From: Bifidobacterium pseudolongum subsp. globosum
GTDB lineage: Bacteria > Actinomycetota > Actinomycetes > Actinomycetales > Bifidobacteriaceae
Direction: 5' to 3'
Length of the DNA: 64,000 bases
Assembly (NCBI RefSeq): GCF_004155535.1
Contig: NZ_RYUH01000015.1
Span: forward strand, 57,894-121,893
In this document: positions 17,350 to 24,357 of the stretch, in pieces
Position numbering within the stretch: position 1 is the stretch's first letter
Layout of the letters: the number at the start of each line of letters is the position of its first letter
Translations under genes and position numbers: made by a program
Notes under the pieces: generated by a model
What the model was told of the DNA's origin: nothing
Seen by the model: the letters and a program-made list of their open reading frames with translations, nothing else
Database searches by the model: none

Positions 17350-18369
17350 TCACTCGCGGGCCTGACGCGCGCGCATGGTGCCCCGCGCGCAGTATTCACT
17401 CGGCAGCAGCTCCACATACCCCACGTCATGCCGCTCGCCACGCAGCACCTCCATCATGATGTCCACCGCGCGCTCGCACACCGCGCCCGGATTCATGGGC
17501 ATCTCGTCGGCAAGGCGCGCGGACGAGCCGTTCGCGCACGCCGCCATGATCGAGACGTCCTGTGGCACGTTGAGTCCCTTGCGCGCGAGCGCCGCCCGCA
17601 CAAGCCCCATCTGCGCGGCGTTCTCCTCGCAGATGATCGCGGTGATCTGCGGGTCCTCGCCGAAGGCCTCCTCAATGGCGAGGTTCACATCGTCGGCCGT
17701 GCGCCCGAACGCGAACTTGCGCACGACGGTCATGCCGAGCTCCTCGCCGCGCTGCATGGCGGCGTCGAGGAAGCGCACCAGGAAATTGGAGCCGTCGATG
17801 AACGCGCGGCGGTCCGGGCAGTACAGCATCACATGCCGGTGGCCGAGCACGTGCGCCTTCTCCATCGCCTCACGGCCCATGCGCGCGAAATCCATGTCGA
17901 CCGTGTACACATTCCCGGTGTCGTTCGTGTAGCCGATGCTCACCACAGGGATGTCAATCGCGGCGGCCATGTCCGCGCGCGAATCGCTGAGCAGCACGTC
18001 GAGCAGGAAAATGCCGTCCGCCATGCCGCGGTCGGCCACGCGGCGCATCTCCTGGTCGCCCGCCTCGTGCATGAGTAGCAGAATGTCGTAGCCGTGGCGT
18101 TTGGCGGCGGTGGCGAGCGCGAAGAAGAACGCCGCGTAATTCGCCACGTCGGTGTACGGGCGCAGCGGCGAGCTCACGGCGAGCACATGCGTGCCGCGCG
18201 CGGAGGCGGGTTCGGTCGCGTCGATCACCGGGCGGTACCCGAGCTCGAGCGCGGCGGCGCGCACGCGCGCCTGCGTTTCGGCGCCGATCCTGCGTTTGCC
18301 GCTGACCACATACGACACAGTGCTTATCGAAACGCCCGCGCGCGCCGCCACGTCTTTGATGCCTGCCAT
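17350..18369 (-). CDS. LacI-family transcriptional regulator
   Basis: A 339-residue LacI repressor. The N-terminal helix-turn-helix is IKDVAARAGVSISTVSYVVS (residues 4-23) and is followed by the hinge and a periplasmic-binding-like sugar domain. ATG at 18369 is chosen because the family starts right at the helix-turn-helix; longer in-frame starts up to 18528 lack support. It lies directly upstream of the importer and alpha-xylosidase genes it probably controls, with a matching palindrome in their promoter. The inducer is presumably an alpha-xyloside or its breakdown product. Confidence 0.9.
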   Translation of the reverse strand: MAGIKDVAARAGVSISTVSYVVSGKRRIGAETQARVRAAALELGYRPVIDATEPASARGTHVLAVSSPLRPYTDVANYAAFFFALATAAKRHGYDILLLMHEAGDQEMRRVADRGMADGIFLLDVLLSDSRADMAAAIDIPVVSIGYTNDTGNVYTVDMDFARMGREAMEKAHVLGHRHVMLYCPDRRAFIDGSNFLVRFLDAAMQRGEELGMTVVRKFAFGRTADDVNLAIEEAFGEDPQITAIICEENAAQMGLVRAALARKGLNVPQDVSIMAACANGSSARLADEMPMNPGAVCERAVDIMMEVLRGERHDVGYVELLPSEYCARGTMRARQARE

Positions 18370-18674
18370 GCCAACCCCGTTCGACGGTGGGTGCGCCCCG
18401 CGCCGCGTTGCGCTTGGCGCACCCGAGTGCAAGTGAACTATGCGCGCCATCTTAGCGGTTTTCGACGATGCGCTCCATCGAGCGGGCGCCGTTGTCGAAA
18501 TATATCGAAATATGTGCACGGAATGCACACATATCGCCCTGCACCTATGGTGCTTTTGCTGTCTGGTGTTGTGCGCGACACGCGGAACGGGGTTGTTCGG
18601 GCGGTCGATTTGCGTTTGTTCACGGATGTGAGTAAGCTGTGTCGAGTTGCTATGCAGAGCACAGCAACATCCAC
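18370..18674. other. gene-free stretch with LacI-type half-sites
   Basis: No gene is seen. It holds TTTTCGAC near 18459, a TCGAAATA direct repeat with 10-bp spacing (18495 and 18505), and an imperfect inverted repeat ATATGTGCA/TGCACACAT (about 18510-18533). These fit the promoter and operator region of the LacI gene and the promoter of the tRNA gene. Confidence 0.45.
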
Positions 18675-18747
18675 GGGGCTGTAGCTCAGTTGGTAGAGCG
18701 CTTCGTTCGCATCGAAGAGGTCGTGGTTTCGATTACCATCAGCTCCA
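18675..18747 (+). tRNA. tRNA-Ala (anticodon CGC)
   Basis: A full cloverleaf is readable: acceptor GGGGCTG with CAGCTCC, D-arm TAGCTCAGTTGGTAGAGCG, anticodon stem CTTCG/CGAAG with loop TTCGCAT, and T-arm GTGGT TTCGATT ACCAT. The loop gives anticodon CGC, reading the alanine codon GCG. The discriminator is A. The next three bases are CGA, so CCA is not encoded and must be added. Confidence 0.95.
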
Positions 18748-18751
18748 CGAA

Positions 18752-18786
18752 GACCGCTGCATTCATTCCACCGCAGCGGTCTTTTT
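18752..18786 (+). terminator. intrinsic terminator of tRNA-Ala
   Basis: GACCGCTGC and GCAGCGGTC form a 9-bp stem with a 12-nt loop, followed by TTTTT at 18782-18786. Confidence 0.9.
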
Positions 18787-18963
18787 CTTTCCCCCAGCTG
18801 TCGCAATGGGACTACAACCGGCGTCGCGTGGATGGTCGGCAGCCGTCGGTTCTGAGCGATTCAGACGGCCACCACGCCTAGGAATCTCAAATACCACCAA
18901 TACCTCGGGATTCCGGTACTGGTCGGAGCGCGAGCACGGCAATGCGTCGCAAGTATCACCGGA

Positions 18964-19186
18964 ATCCAGGGATCCGGACGATCACAGGCGGTTGTCATGC
19001 TCCGCGGCCCCGAATATGACTTCTGTCTGCAAGCTCCGGAGATCTGTCGTATATAACCGCCCATGCCATGACGTTCGTCTACAGACTCCAGAGATTCGTC
19101 ATGCACAACCACCTCAATCACGACTTCCGTCTGCAGACCGGCGAGATTCGTCATTCCTCACCGCCCAAACCATGACTGTCGTCTGG
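18964..19186. repeat. 52-bp degenerate tandem repeat, about 4.3 units
   Basis: Units start at 18964 (weak), 19016, 19068, 19120 and 19172 (partial). The consensus contains three dyads: ATGAC...GTCAT, GTCTGCAGAC and CTCCGGAG. The period is not a multiple of three, so coding is unlikely. The whole stretch 18787-19539 holds no convincing gene; besides these repeats it has the inverted array at 19215-19352. Confidence 0.8.
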
Positions 19187-19214
19187 AATACGTGCCCGGG
19201 ATCAAACCTTCCTC

Positions 19215-19352
19215 GCTACGGGTAGTGCCTTCCTTGCTACGGGTAGTGCTTGCACGGATAGCATCCCCCTATAGTCGTTGAAAAATGGCGGATCATAGGG
19301 TGGGGTAAGCCAGAAAAGCACTACCCGTAGCGTAGGGAACACTACCCGTAGC
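19215..19352. repeat. inverted array of GCTACGGGTAGTGC motifs
   Basis: Two direct copies (19215-19228, 19236-19249) face two inverted copies (19318-19331, 19339-19352). Copies 2 and 3, and 1 and 4, can pair in one long stem. A weaker inner inverted repeat (CATCCCCCTATAG with CATAGGGTGGGG) lies in the loop. The core CTACGGGTAG recurs at 23385-23394. Confidence 0.8.
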
Positions 19353-19539
19353 GGCAACGCACAATCCGCAGCAGGAATAGATTGCGATTGCGCATATATT
19401 CTGCGCACACATGCACATTAGTTTGCACCATGCGCGCATGAGACACTGGTCGTACGCATTGCGCATGCGGCAGATGCACTGGCGCAGAGACAAGAGACAG
19501 AGATACACAAAAACACATAGGGACACCAGGGAGGAAACC

Positions 19540-20169
19540 ATGCAGTGGGGCAAGCGTCTTCTCACATGCGTCGCGGGCGCGGTGGCCATCATCTCGATGG
19601 CGGGGTGCGGCGGATCGGGCAATACCGGAAACGGCGCATCGCCGGCACCCGAAGCCACGCAGACGATCACACCGAGCACAGGCGGTGAATCGGCGACGCT
19701 CGTGGCCTATTTCTCCGCGACCGGCAGCACGAAGCGCGTCGCGGAAGACATCGCAAAGACCACCGGCGGCACGCTGTTCGAGATTGAGCCGGCCGAGCCG
19801 TACACGAGCGACGACCTCAACTACAGCGACCCCGATAGCCGCGTGAGCACGGAGCACGACAACGAATCGCTGCGGGATGTGAAGTTGAAAACGACCGACG
19901 TGCCTGATTGGAGCAGCTACACGACGGTGTACATCGGCTACCCGATCTGGTGGGGTGAAGCGGCATGGCCGATGAACACCTTTGTACGCGCCAACGATTT
20001 CAGCGGCAAAACCGTGATTCCGTTCTGCACGTCCGCGAGCTCCCCGCTCGGCTCAAGCGCGAGCAACCTGGCGAAGCTCACCACAACGGGCGACTGGAAG
20101 GAAGGCCAGCGGTTCAGTTCGTCGGCGAACACGCAGACCGTGGAGGACTGGGTCAAGCAGCAGTCCTGA
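19540..20169 (+). CDS. flavodoxin-like lipoprotein
   Basis: A 209-residue protein with a lipoprotein signal peptide (lipobox SMAGC, Cys23), a short Thr/Pro-rich linker, and a flavodoxin-type domain. The phosphate-binding loop for FMN is [17 protein letters not shown], and [18 protein letters not shown] matches the flavodoxin_4 group. It is predicted to be a membrane-anchored, extracellular FMN protein, perhaps an electron carrier. ATG at 19540 has GGGAGGAAACC before it; an in-frame upstream start lacks such a site. It stands alone between repeats and the nagB remnant. Confidence 0.85.
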   Translation: MQWGKRLLTCVAGAVAIISMAGCGGSGNTGNGASPAPEATQTITPSTGGESATLVAYFSATGSTKRVAEDIAKTTGGTLFEIEPAEPYTSDDLNYSDPDSRVSTEHDNESLRDVKLKTTDVPDWSSYTTVYIGYPIWWGEAAWPMNTFVRANDFSGKTVIPFCTSASSPLGSSASNLAKLTTTGDWKEGQRFSSSANTQTVEDWVKQQS

Positions 20170-20200
20170 GCGCTTTCGCGCACAACGAAGATGCGGACTG

Positions 20201-20746
20201 TATCGTGTTCGCATACGCACCGTCGTCGAACCGCTCGGACTCGACCCGGCGCTCGTGCACGTGCCGGACGGCAACCTCGACACGATCGAGCACGCCGGCG
20301 CGCAGTACGACGCGGCGATCGAGGCGGCGGGCGGCGTCGACGTGCAGATCCTCGGCATCGGCACCGACGGGCACATCGGATTCAACGAACCAGGCTCATC
20401 GCTCGCGTCGGGCACACGCATCAAAACACTCACCCAGCAGACACGCGAAGACAACGCCCGCTTCTTCGACAACGACACCGACCAAGTGCCCACACACTGC
20501 ATCACGCAGGGCATCGGCACGATCATGAAAGCACGGCACCTGGTACTGCTCGCGTTCGGCAGCGGCAAGGCCGAGGCGATCGCCGAAACCGTGGAAGGCG
20601 GCGTCTCGGCGTTCTGCCCGGCGAGCGCATTGCAGTTGCATCCGCACGCGACCGTGATCGTCGACGAGAAGGCCGCGTCGAAACTGCGCAACAAGGACTA
20701 CTACCGCTACGCCTACGAACACAAGCCCGAGTGGCAGGGCATCTGA
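20201..20746 (+). pseudogene. nagB: nagB remnant (glucosamine-6-phosphate deaminase, C-terminal part)
   Basis: About 180 residues match the C-terminal two thirds of glucosamine-6-phosphate deaminase: [15 protein letters not shown], then [25 protein letters not shown] and [18 protein letters not shown]. The first 80-100 residues, including the N-terminal substrate loop, are absent; the similarity starts abruptly at about 20201, only some 30 bp after the flavodoxin stop codon. A GTG at 20255 could start a shortened product, but there is no ribosome-binding site. It is best read as a 5'-deleted remnant. Confidence 0.85.
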
Positions 20747-20818
20747 CCCACCCCGCCCGCGCACGCCGCGGCGCGCACCACACCCATACGTACGGACCCA
20801 GAAACCAGAAGTGGCACC

Positions 20819-21192
20819 ATGCAGCACGAACAATCATCAGAACCAGATGGCATCTCACGCAGCCCGCAGGCGCGGCAAGCCGAGGCCGAACGCATCGCAC
20901 AGTCATTTGAGCGCCCGCCACAGGCCTTCGGCATCGTCAACGCTACGCGCATCGACGCACGCGGCATCGCCCCCGACAGTTGGGCGATCAGCGAAGACGG
21001 CGTGATCAGCGAGACCGGAACGTCGGCGCAGGCGTTCGAGGCAGCCGCCGAACGGCACGGCATCGTCGAAGAAAGCCGTTTCGACGCGCACGGCATGCTG
21101 CTGGTGCCCGGCTATGTGGACATCCATGCGCACGGAGCGTGGGGCAAATCGTTCGACGACGGCGCAGACGGCATCCGCACCGCGCACGCCGG
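20819..21192 (+). pseudogene. nagA: nagA remnant (N-acetylglucosamine-6-phosphate deacetylase, N-terminal part)
   Basis: The first 120-odd residues of an NagA-type amidohydrolase are readable, ending in LLVPGYVDIHAHGAWGKSFD and DGIRTAHAG. The metal-binding HxH is seen as HAH. At about 21192 the similarity stops and the frame runs into sequence that is antisense to a GH3 fragment. The order nagB-nagA is the usual one, so both are leftovers of an amino-sugar operon cut at both ends. Confidence 0.85.
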
Positions 21193-21480
21193 TGTTCGTC
21201 AGGTCGATTTCGACATGCACCACGTCTTGCGCGGTGAACTCGGCGCCGTTCGTGATGCGCGGCTCGCCATATGCGAAGGTCGTGTACGAGAGCCCCTCGC
21301 CGAACGCGAACGCCGGGTCCTGTGTCAGGTCCGCGTAGCGGTCGCCATGCTACCCGCGTATCTCGTTGTAGAAGACCGGCAGCTGCCCTGCATGGCGCGG
21401 GAACGTGATCGGCAGACGCCCGCTCGGCTCGGTCATGCCGAAGATGATCTCGGCGATCGCGCGGCCGCGCGCCCCAGATT
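21190..21480 (-). pseudogene. GH3 beta-glucosidase C-terminal fragment with nonsense codon
   Basis: On the minus strand about 95 residues of a GH3 C-terminal region are readable: RAIAEIIFGMTEPSGRLPIT, then QLPVFYNEIRG, a TAG stop (21352-21350), and HGDRYADLTQ, FAFGEGLSYTTF, ending in IDLTNTG. The reading frame is unchanged across the stop, so a single base change of a Gln codon explains it. Both ends are abrupt: one joins the nagA remnant, the other the truncated permease. Confidence 0.85.
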
Positions 21481-21990
21481 CGGCTGCCCTATGCTCACTT
21501 GGTTGAAACCGAGTTTGTAGAGGTACAGCGAGACGGTCAGGTACTGGTTGTTCGGACCGCCGGCCGCGCCGGTGCCGTTGTTGAACATCTGCACTTCGTC
21601 GAAGATCTGCAGGCCGCCGATCGTGGAGTTGATGATCACGAAGATGAGCGTCGGCTTGAGCATCGGCAGCACGACCGAGAAGAACGTGCGCGCCTTGCCC
21701 GCGCCATCCACGATCGCCGCCTCGATGACGTCGTTGGGCACCGCCTGCATGGCGGCGAGCGTGTTGGTGCGCCACGCGACCGGGTTCATGCCGAGCGTCT
21801 GCAGCAGCATGTTCGCGGCATCCATGCGGTCGGAGAAGATCTGCGAGAAGATGATGCCCGCGGTGGACGCGGCCACGATGTACGGCAGCAAGAAGAACGG
21901 CGCGATGTACAGGTACGGGGTTGCCTTGTACGCCAAGCCGGACAGGCGGCCGGAGCGGGCCTGTGGCTGCGCGGAGGATACGGTGGTCAT
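21433..21990 (-). pseudogene. truncated CUT1 permease (MalF-like) with apparent internal deletions
   Basis: The open frame has 185 codons, against about 300 for the family. ATG at 21990 overlaps the stop of the binding-protein gene. The N-terminus (YLYIAPFFLL) jumps straight to PYIVAASTAGIIFSQ, so roughly the first periplasmic loop and two membrane helices seem to be missing. A second jump lies between TNTLAA and MQAVPNDVIEAAIVDGAGKA (the EAA loop). The last helix is lost where the frame enters the GH3 fragment after VSIG. A working permease is unlikely. The deletions are inferred from family shape, not from an alignment. Confidence 0.8.
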
Positions 21991-23177
21991 GATGCGCCTT
22001 CTTTCGAATGGATTACGACATCGCCGCGGCTGATCGCAGTGCCGAACTTGGCGTCGATGTCGTAGTACTGGCCATTGATGTACGGGATGTGCTTGATTGC
22101 CGCGGCGCGGTTCGCGAAGATCTTGCCGACCGGCGCGTTGTTGAAATACTCGTCCTTTTTGTTGGCGGCTTCCTCCTTGACCGGCGAGGATTCCGGCACG
22201 ACGAGCCATGAGCCACCCTGGTCGGCTCCAGTGCCGCCAGGCGTGATGTCCGCGATGTCCCAGCCACGGAAGTCCGGGCCGGCGTTGCCCTTGATGTTGT
22301 TGAGCAGCCATGCCGGGGACATGATTGTCGCAAAGCCGTCTTCGGAGCCAAAGGCGGAGTTCCAGTCATCGGTCCACGAGTCGAGGTGCGCGGAGATGTC
22401 CGAGTTCTCGGCCACTTCGTCAAAAATGCCGTGCACGGTCTTGTCGGTCGCGATGATCTTGTCGTCGGTGCTGACGAACACCTCTTTCTGCTGCATCTTC
22501 ATCATGGCGGCCGCATCGCCCATGTTGTCGATGAACGGCTTGCCGGTCTTCTTGGTGTACTCCTGGCCGATCTCGAAGTAACGGTCCCAGCTGGCGCTGT
22601 CGCCGCCGAAGTATTCCTTCACCTTGTCGCGGTCGGATGGCAGCCCGGCCTTTTCGAACAGGTCCTTGCGGTAGCACATCGCCGTGGGGCCGATGTCGGT
22701 GCCCACACCGATCATGCGGCCGTCCGCGGTGCCGCCTTCCTTGACCCAGTCCGGCCAGCTGTTGTCGTTGGCGTACGGGGCCAGGTCGACGAACTTGCTG
22801 CCCATCGCGCGAATCGACGGCATCCATGCGATGTCCACCGCGGAGATGTCGTAAGTGTTGGCGCCCGAGGAGATGGCCGTGTTGAACGCCGTGCGCGCCT
22901 CGTCGGAGCTGGACGCCACGGTCTCCTCGACCTTGACGTTCGGGTTCTCTTTTTCGTACTGCGCCCACAGGTCGGCGCCCGGCTTCTGATCCGTGCTCTT
23001 GCCATACCCGAAGTTGTTGAATGTCTGAATCTTGACGATGGTCTTGCCATCGGCCGTCTTCGACTGCGCGTCGCTGCCGCCGCCACATGCCGCCATGGAT
23101 GCCACCATTGCAGCGGAGGCAGCAATCACGATTGGTGTACACATCGTCTTCCATAGACGAGAACGGAATCCTACCAT
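21987..23177 (-). CDS. sugar-binding lipoprotein, probably decaying
   Basis: A 396-residue CUT1 solute-binding protein with a signal peptide and lipobox SMAAC (Cys31). It looks like the cellobiose/beta-glucoside-type group (FNNFGYG, IGVGTDIGPTAMCYRKDLFE, APVGKIFANRAAAIKHIPYI). It is shorter than the usual 430-450 residues. PVKEEAANKKDEYFNN seems to skip a segment, and the last ten residues (VVIHSKEGAS) are translated from what looks like the ribosome-binding region of the next gene, so the natural end has been lost. Its partner permease is broken. ATG at 23177 has no good ribosome-binding site. A palindrome at 23222-23239 may regulate it. Confidence 0.7.
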   Translation of the reverse strand: MVGFRSRLWKTMCTPIVIAASAAMVASMAACGGGSDAQSKTADGKTIVKIQTFNNFGYGKSTDQKPGADLWAQYEKENPNVKVEETVASSSDEARTAFNTAISSGANTYDISAVDIAWMPSIRAMGSKFVDLAPYANDNSWPDWVKEGGTADGRMIGVGTDIGPTAMCYRKDLFEKAGLPSDRDKVKEYFGGDSASWDRYFEIGQEYTKKTGKPFIDNMGDAAAMMKMQQKEVFVSTDDKIIATDKTVHGIFDEVAENSDISAHLDSWTDDWNSAFGSEDGFATIMSPAWLLNNIKGNAGPDFRGWDIADITPGGTGADQGGSWLVVPESSPVKEEAANKKDEYFNNAPVGKIFANRAAAIKHIPYINGQYYDIDAKFGTAISRGDVVIHSKEGAS

Positions 23178-23221
23178 GATTCAATTCGAACCTTGTGGAT
23201 TCGTGTTGAATGTGTGTAATG

Positions 23222-23239
23222 TTACTGACTGTTCAGTAA
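23222..23239. promoter_or_regulatory. candidate operator TTACTGA-4-TCAGTAA
   Basis: An 18-bp palindrome with perfect 7-bp arms around CTGT, 45 bp upstream of the binding-protein start. The shape resembles TetR-type operators more than the AAACGTTT-type LacI operators found elsewhere in the window. No TetR gene is in the window. Confidence 0.5.
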
Positions 23240-23381
23240 GTTTTCGAGCGAGATGCCTATCGGCGTGTTGTTTTCTTGCACACAATGCCCTCATTTGCCC
23301 ATCCCACACGGTGCCTCTGGGCATGCGAAGAGGCTGGCGGGATCGTTGCCGCCCTCTTCGTTCCAACACCAGATGGTGTGC

Positions 23382-23397
23382 AGACTACGGGTAGTCT
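23382..23397. repeat. AGACTAC-GG-GTAGTCT palindrome
   Basis: A 16-bp palindrome with 7-bp arms carrying the same CTACGGGTAG core as the array at 19215-19352. T residues follow it on the plus strand. Confidence 0.6.
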
Positions 23398-23398
23398 T

Positions 23399-23514
23399 TT
23401 TTCGCTGTTTCCGTCACGCATTTCGCCGTTTTGGTCATTTTTTCGATGATTTTGTGACCAAAACGGCGAAATGCGTGACGGAAACGGCGAAAATGGCGCC
23501 CAAAACAGCGAAAA
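23399..23514. repeat. iteron-like array with 21-bp period (2 inverted, 3 direct units)
   Basis: Direct 18-mers of the form TGACnnAAACnGCGAAAA start at 23455, 23476 and 23497, exactly 21 bp apart. Two inverted copies start at 23399 and 23420, also 21 bp apart. The inverted and direct blocks form 39-nt arms (23399-23437, 23455-23493) with one wobble mismatch and a 17-nt loop. The array lies downstream of the HAD gene on the minus strand. The stretch 23178-23559 holds no convincing gene. Confidence 0.85.
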
Positions 23515-23559
23515 GGCGCACCTAGGATCCAAGGGGCGTGAGACAGAGCCGCTTCCCGC

Positions 23560-24282
23560 TCACGCCAACGGCGCGAGGCGGTCGTACATGCGCTGCACCA
23601 TGCGGTTGAGGGATTCCGGCGTGATGCCGTCGTAGTTCTCGGTCGTGGTGTACCCCGGCCCAGGCACATAACCGCCGGCCAGATACCCTGTCACCACAAC
23701 CGTCGTCATGCCGGAGGCGGCGGCGGACGTGCGCCCGCTCATCGAATCCTCGAACGCCACGCAGCACGGCAGCAGCACGTCGGGAATGCCGAGTTTCGCC
23801 GCCGCGAGCCTGTACGGCGCCGGATCGGGCTTCTTCGCCACATCGTCATCGCCGCACACATACCCGGCGAACGCGCCCTCCGGTGCCTGCGCGATGAGGT
23901 TTTCGGCAAGGTCGCGCGGCGAGGTCGTCACGAGCATCGACGGGATGCCCGCGTCGCGCAGCTGCTCGAGCAGACGGCGCACGCCGGGGATCCACGGCAG
24001 TTGCTTCTTTTCTTCGTCGGTCACGTATTGGATCATGCGGCGGCCGATCTCCTCAGGCGGCAGCGGGCATCCAAGATCGGCCATCTCTTGCGCGATCTGC
24101 GGCACTGGGCGCCCAGAGCCGCCTTCGGCCAGCTGCTTCGTCCAGTGGCCTCCGTATTCGCGCACAAGCCTCAGCTCGCCCTCATGCCACAGCGGCTCGG
24201 AATCGATGAGCGTGCCGTCCATGTCCCAGAACACACCCTGCAATGCCTTGAGCTTGGCAGCCCCGTTTTTCTGAACACTCAT
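23560..24282 (-). CDS. HAD-superfamily hydrolase (beta-phosphoglucomutase-like)
   Basis: A 240-residue HAD hydrolase. Motif I is FWDMDGTLIDSEPLWHEGE (catalytic D20 and D22), motif II the Thr/Ser in LVTTSPRD, motif III the Lys in AKKPDPAPY, and motif IV FEDSMSG. The helical cap between motifs I and II fits the subgroup of beta-phosphoglucomutases and sugar-phosphate phosphatases. ATG at 24282 is preferred over the GTG at 24288. It is followed downstream by the 21-bp repeat array. Substrate unknown. Confidence 0.88.
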   Translation of the reverse strand: MSVQKNGAAKLKALQGVFWDMDGTLIDSEPLWHEGELRLVREYGGHWTKQLAEGGSGRPVPQIAQEMADLGCPLPPEEIGRRMIQYVTDEEKKQLPWIPGVRRLLEQLRDAGIPSMLVTTSPRDLAENLIAQAPEGAFAGYVCGDDDVAKKPDPAPYRLAAAKLGIPDVLLPCCVAFEDSMSGRTSAAASGMTTVVVTGYLAGGYVPGPGYTTTENYDGITPESLNRMVQRMYDRLAPLA

Positions 24283-24307
24283 GCGCACCTCATTTCGCCA
24301 TCGTCAT

Positions 24308-24343
24308 GCTGCGAGTATCGTCCGTGCCCACGATACTCGCAGC
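24308..24343 (-). terminator. terminator hairpin of the pilus operon
   Basis: GCTGCGAGTATCGT (24308-24321) and ACGATACTCGCAGC (24330-24343) form a 14-bp perfect stem with an 8-nt loop, 15 bp after the stop of the last pilus gene. Confidence 0.75.
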
Positions 24344-24357
24344 GATGGCGCGGCATG

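Noticed and set aside
18964..19186. Possible CRISPR array
   Set aside because: Units are degenerate and contiguous, with no identical repeats separated by unique spacers, and no cas genes are present.
18647..19225. Open frame running through the tRNA and the tandem repeats
   Set aside because: It overlaps a structural RNA gene, and the 52-bp period shifts frame in each unit.
20255..20746. A functional short glucosamine-6-phosphate deaminase
   Set aside because: The N-terminal third needed for substrate binding is missing and there is no ribosome-binding site.
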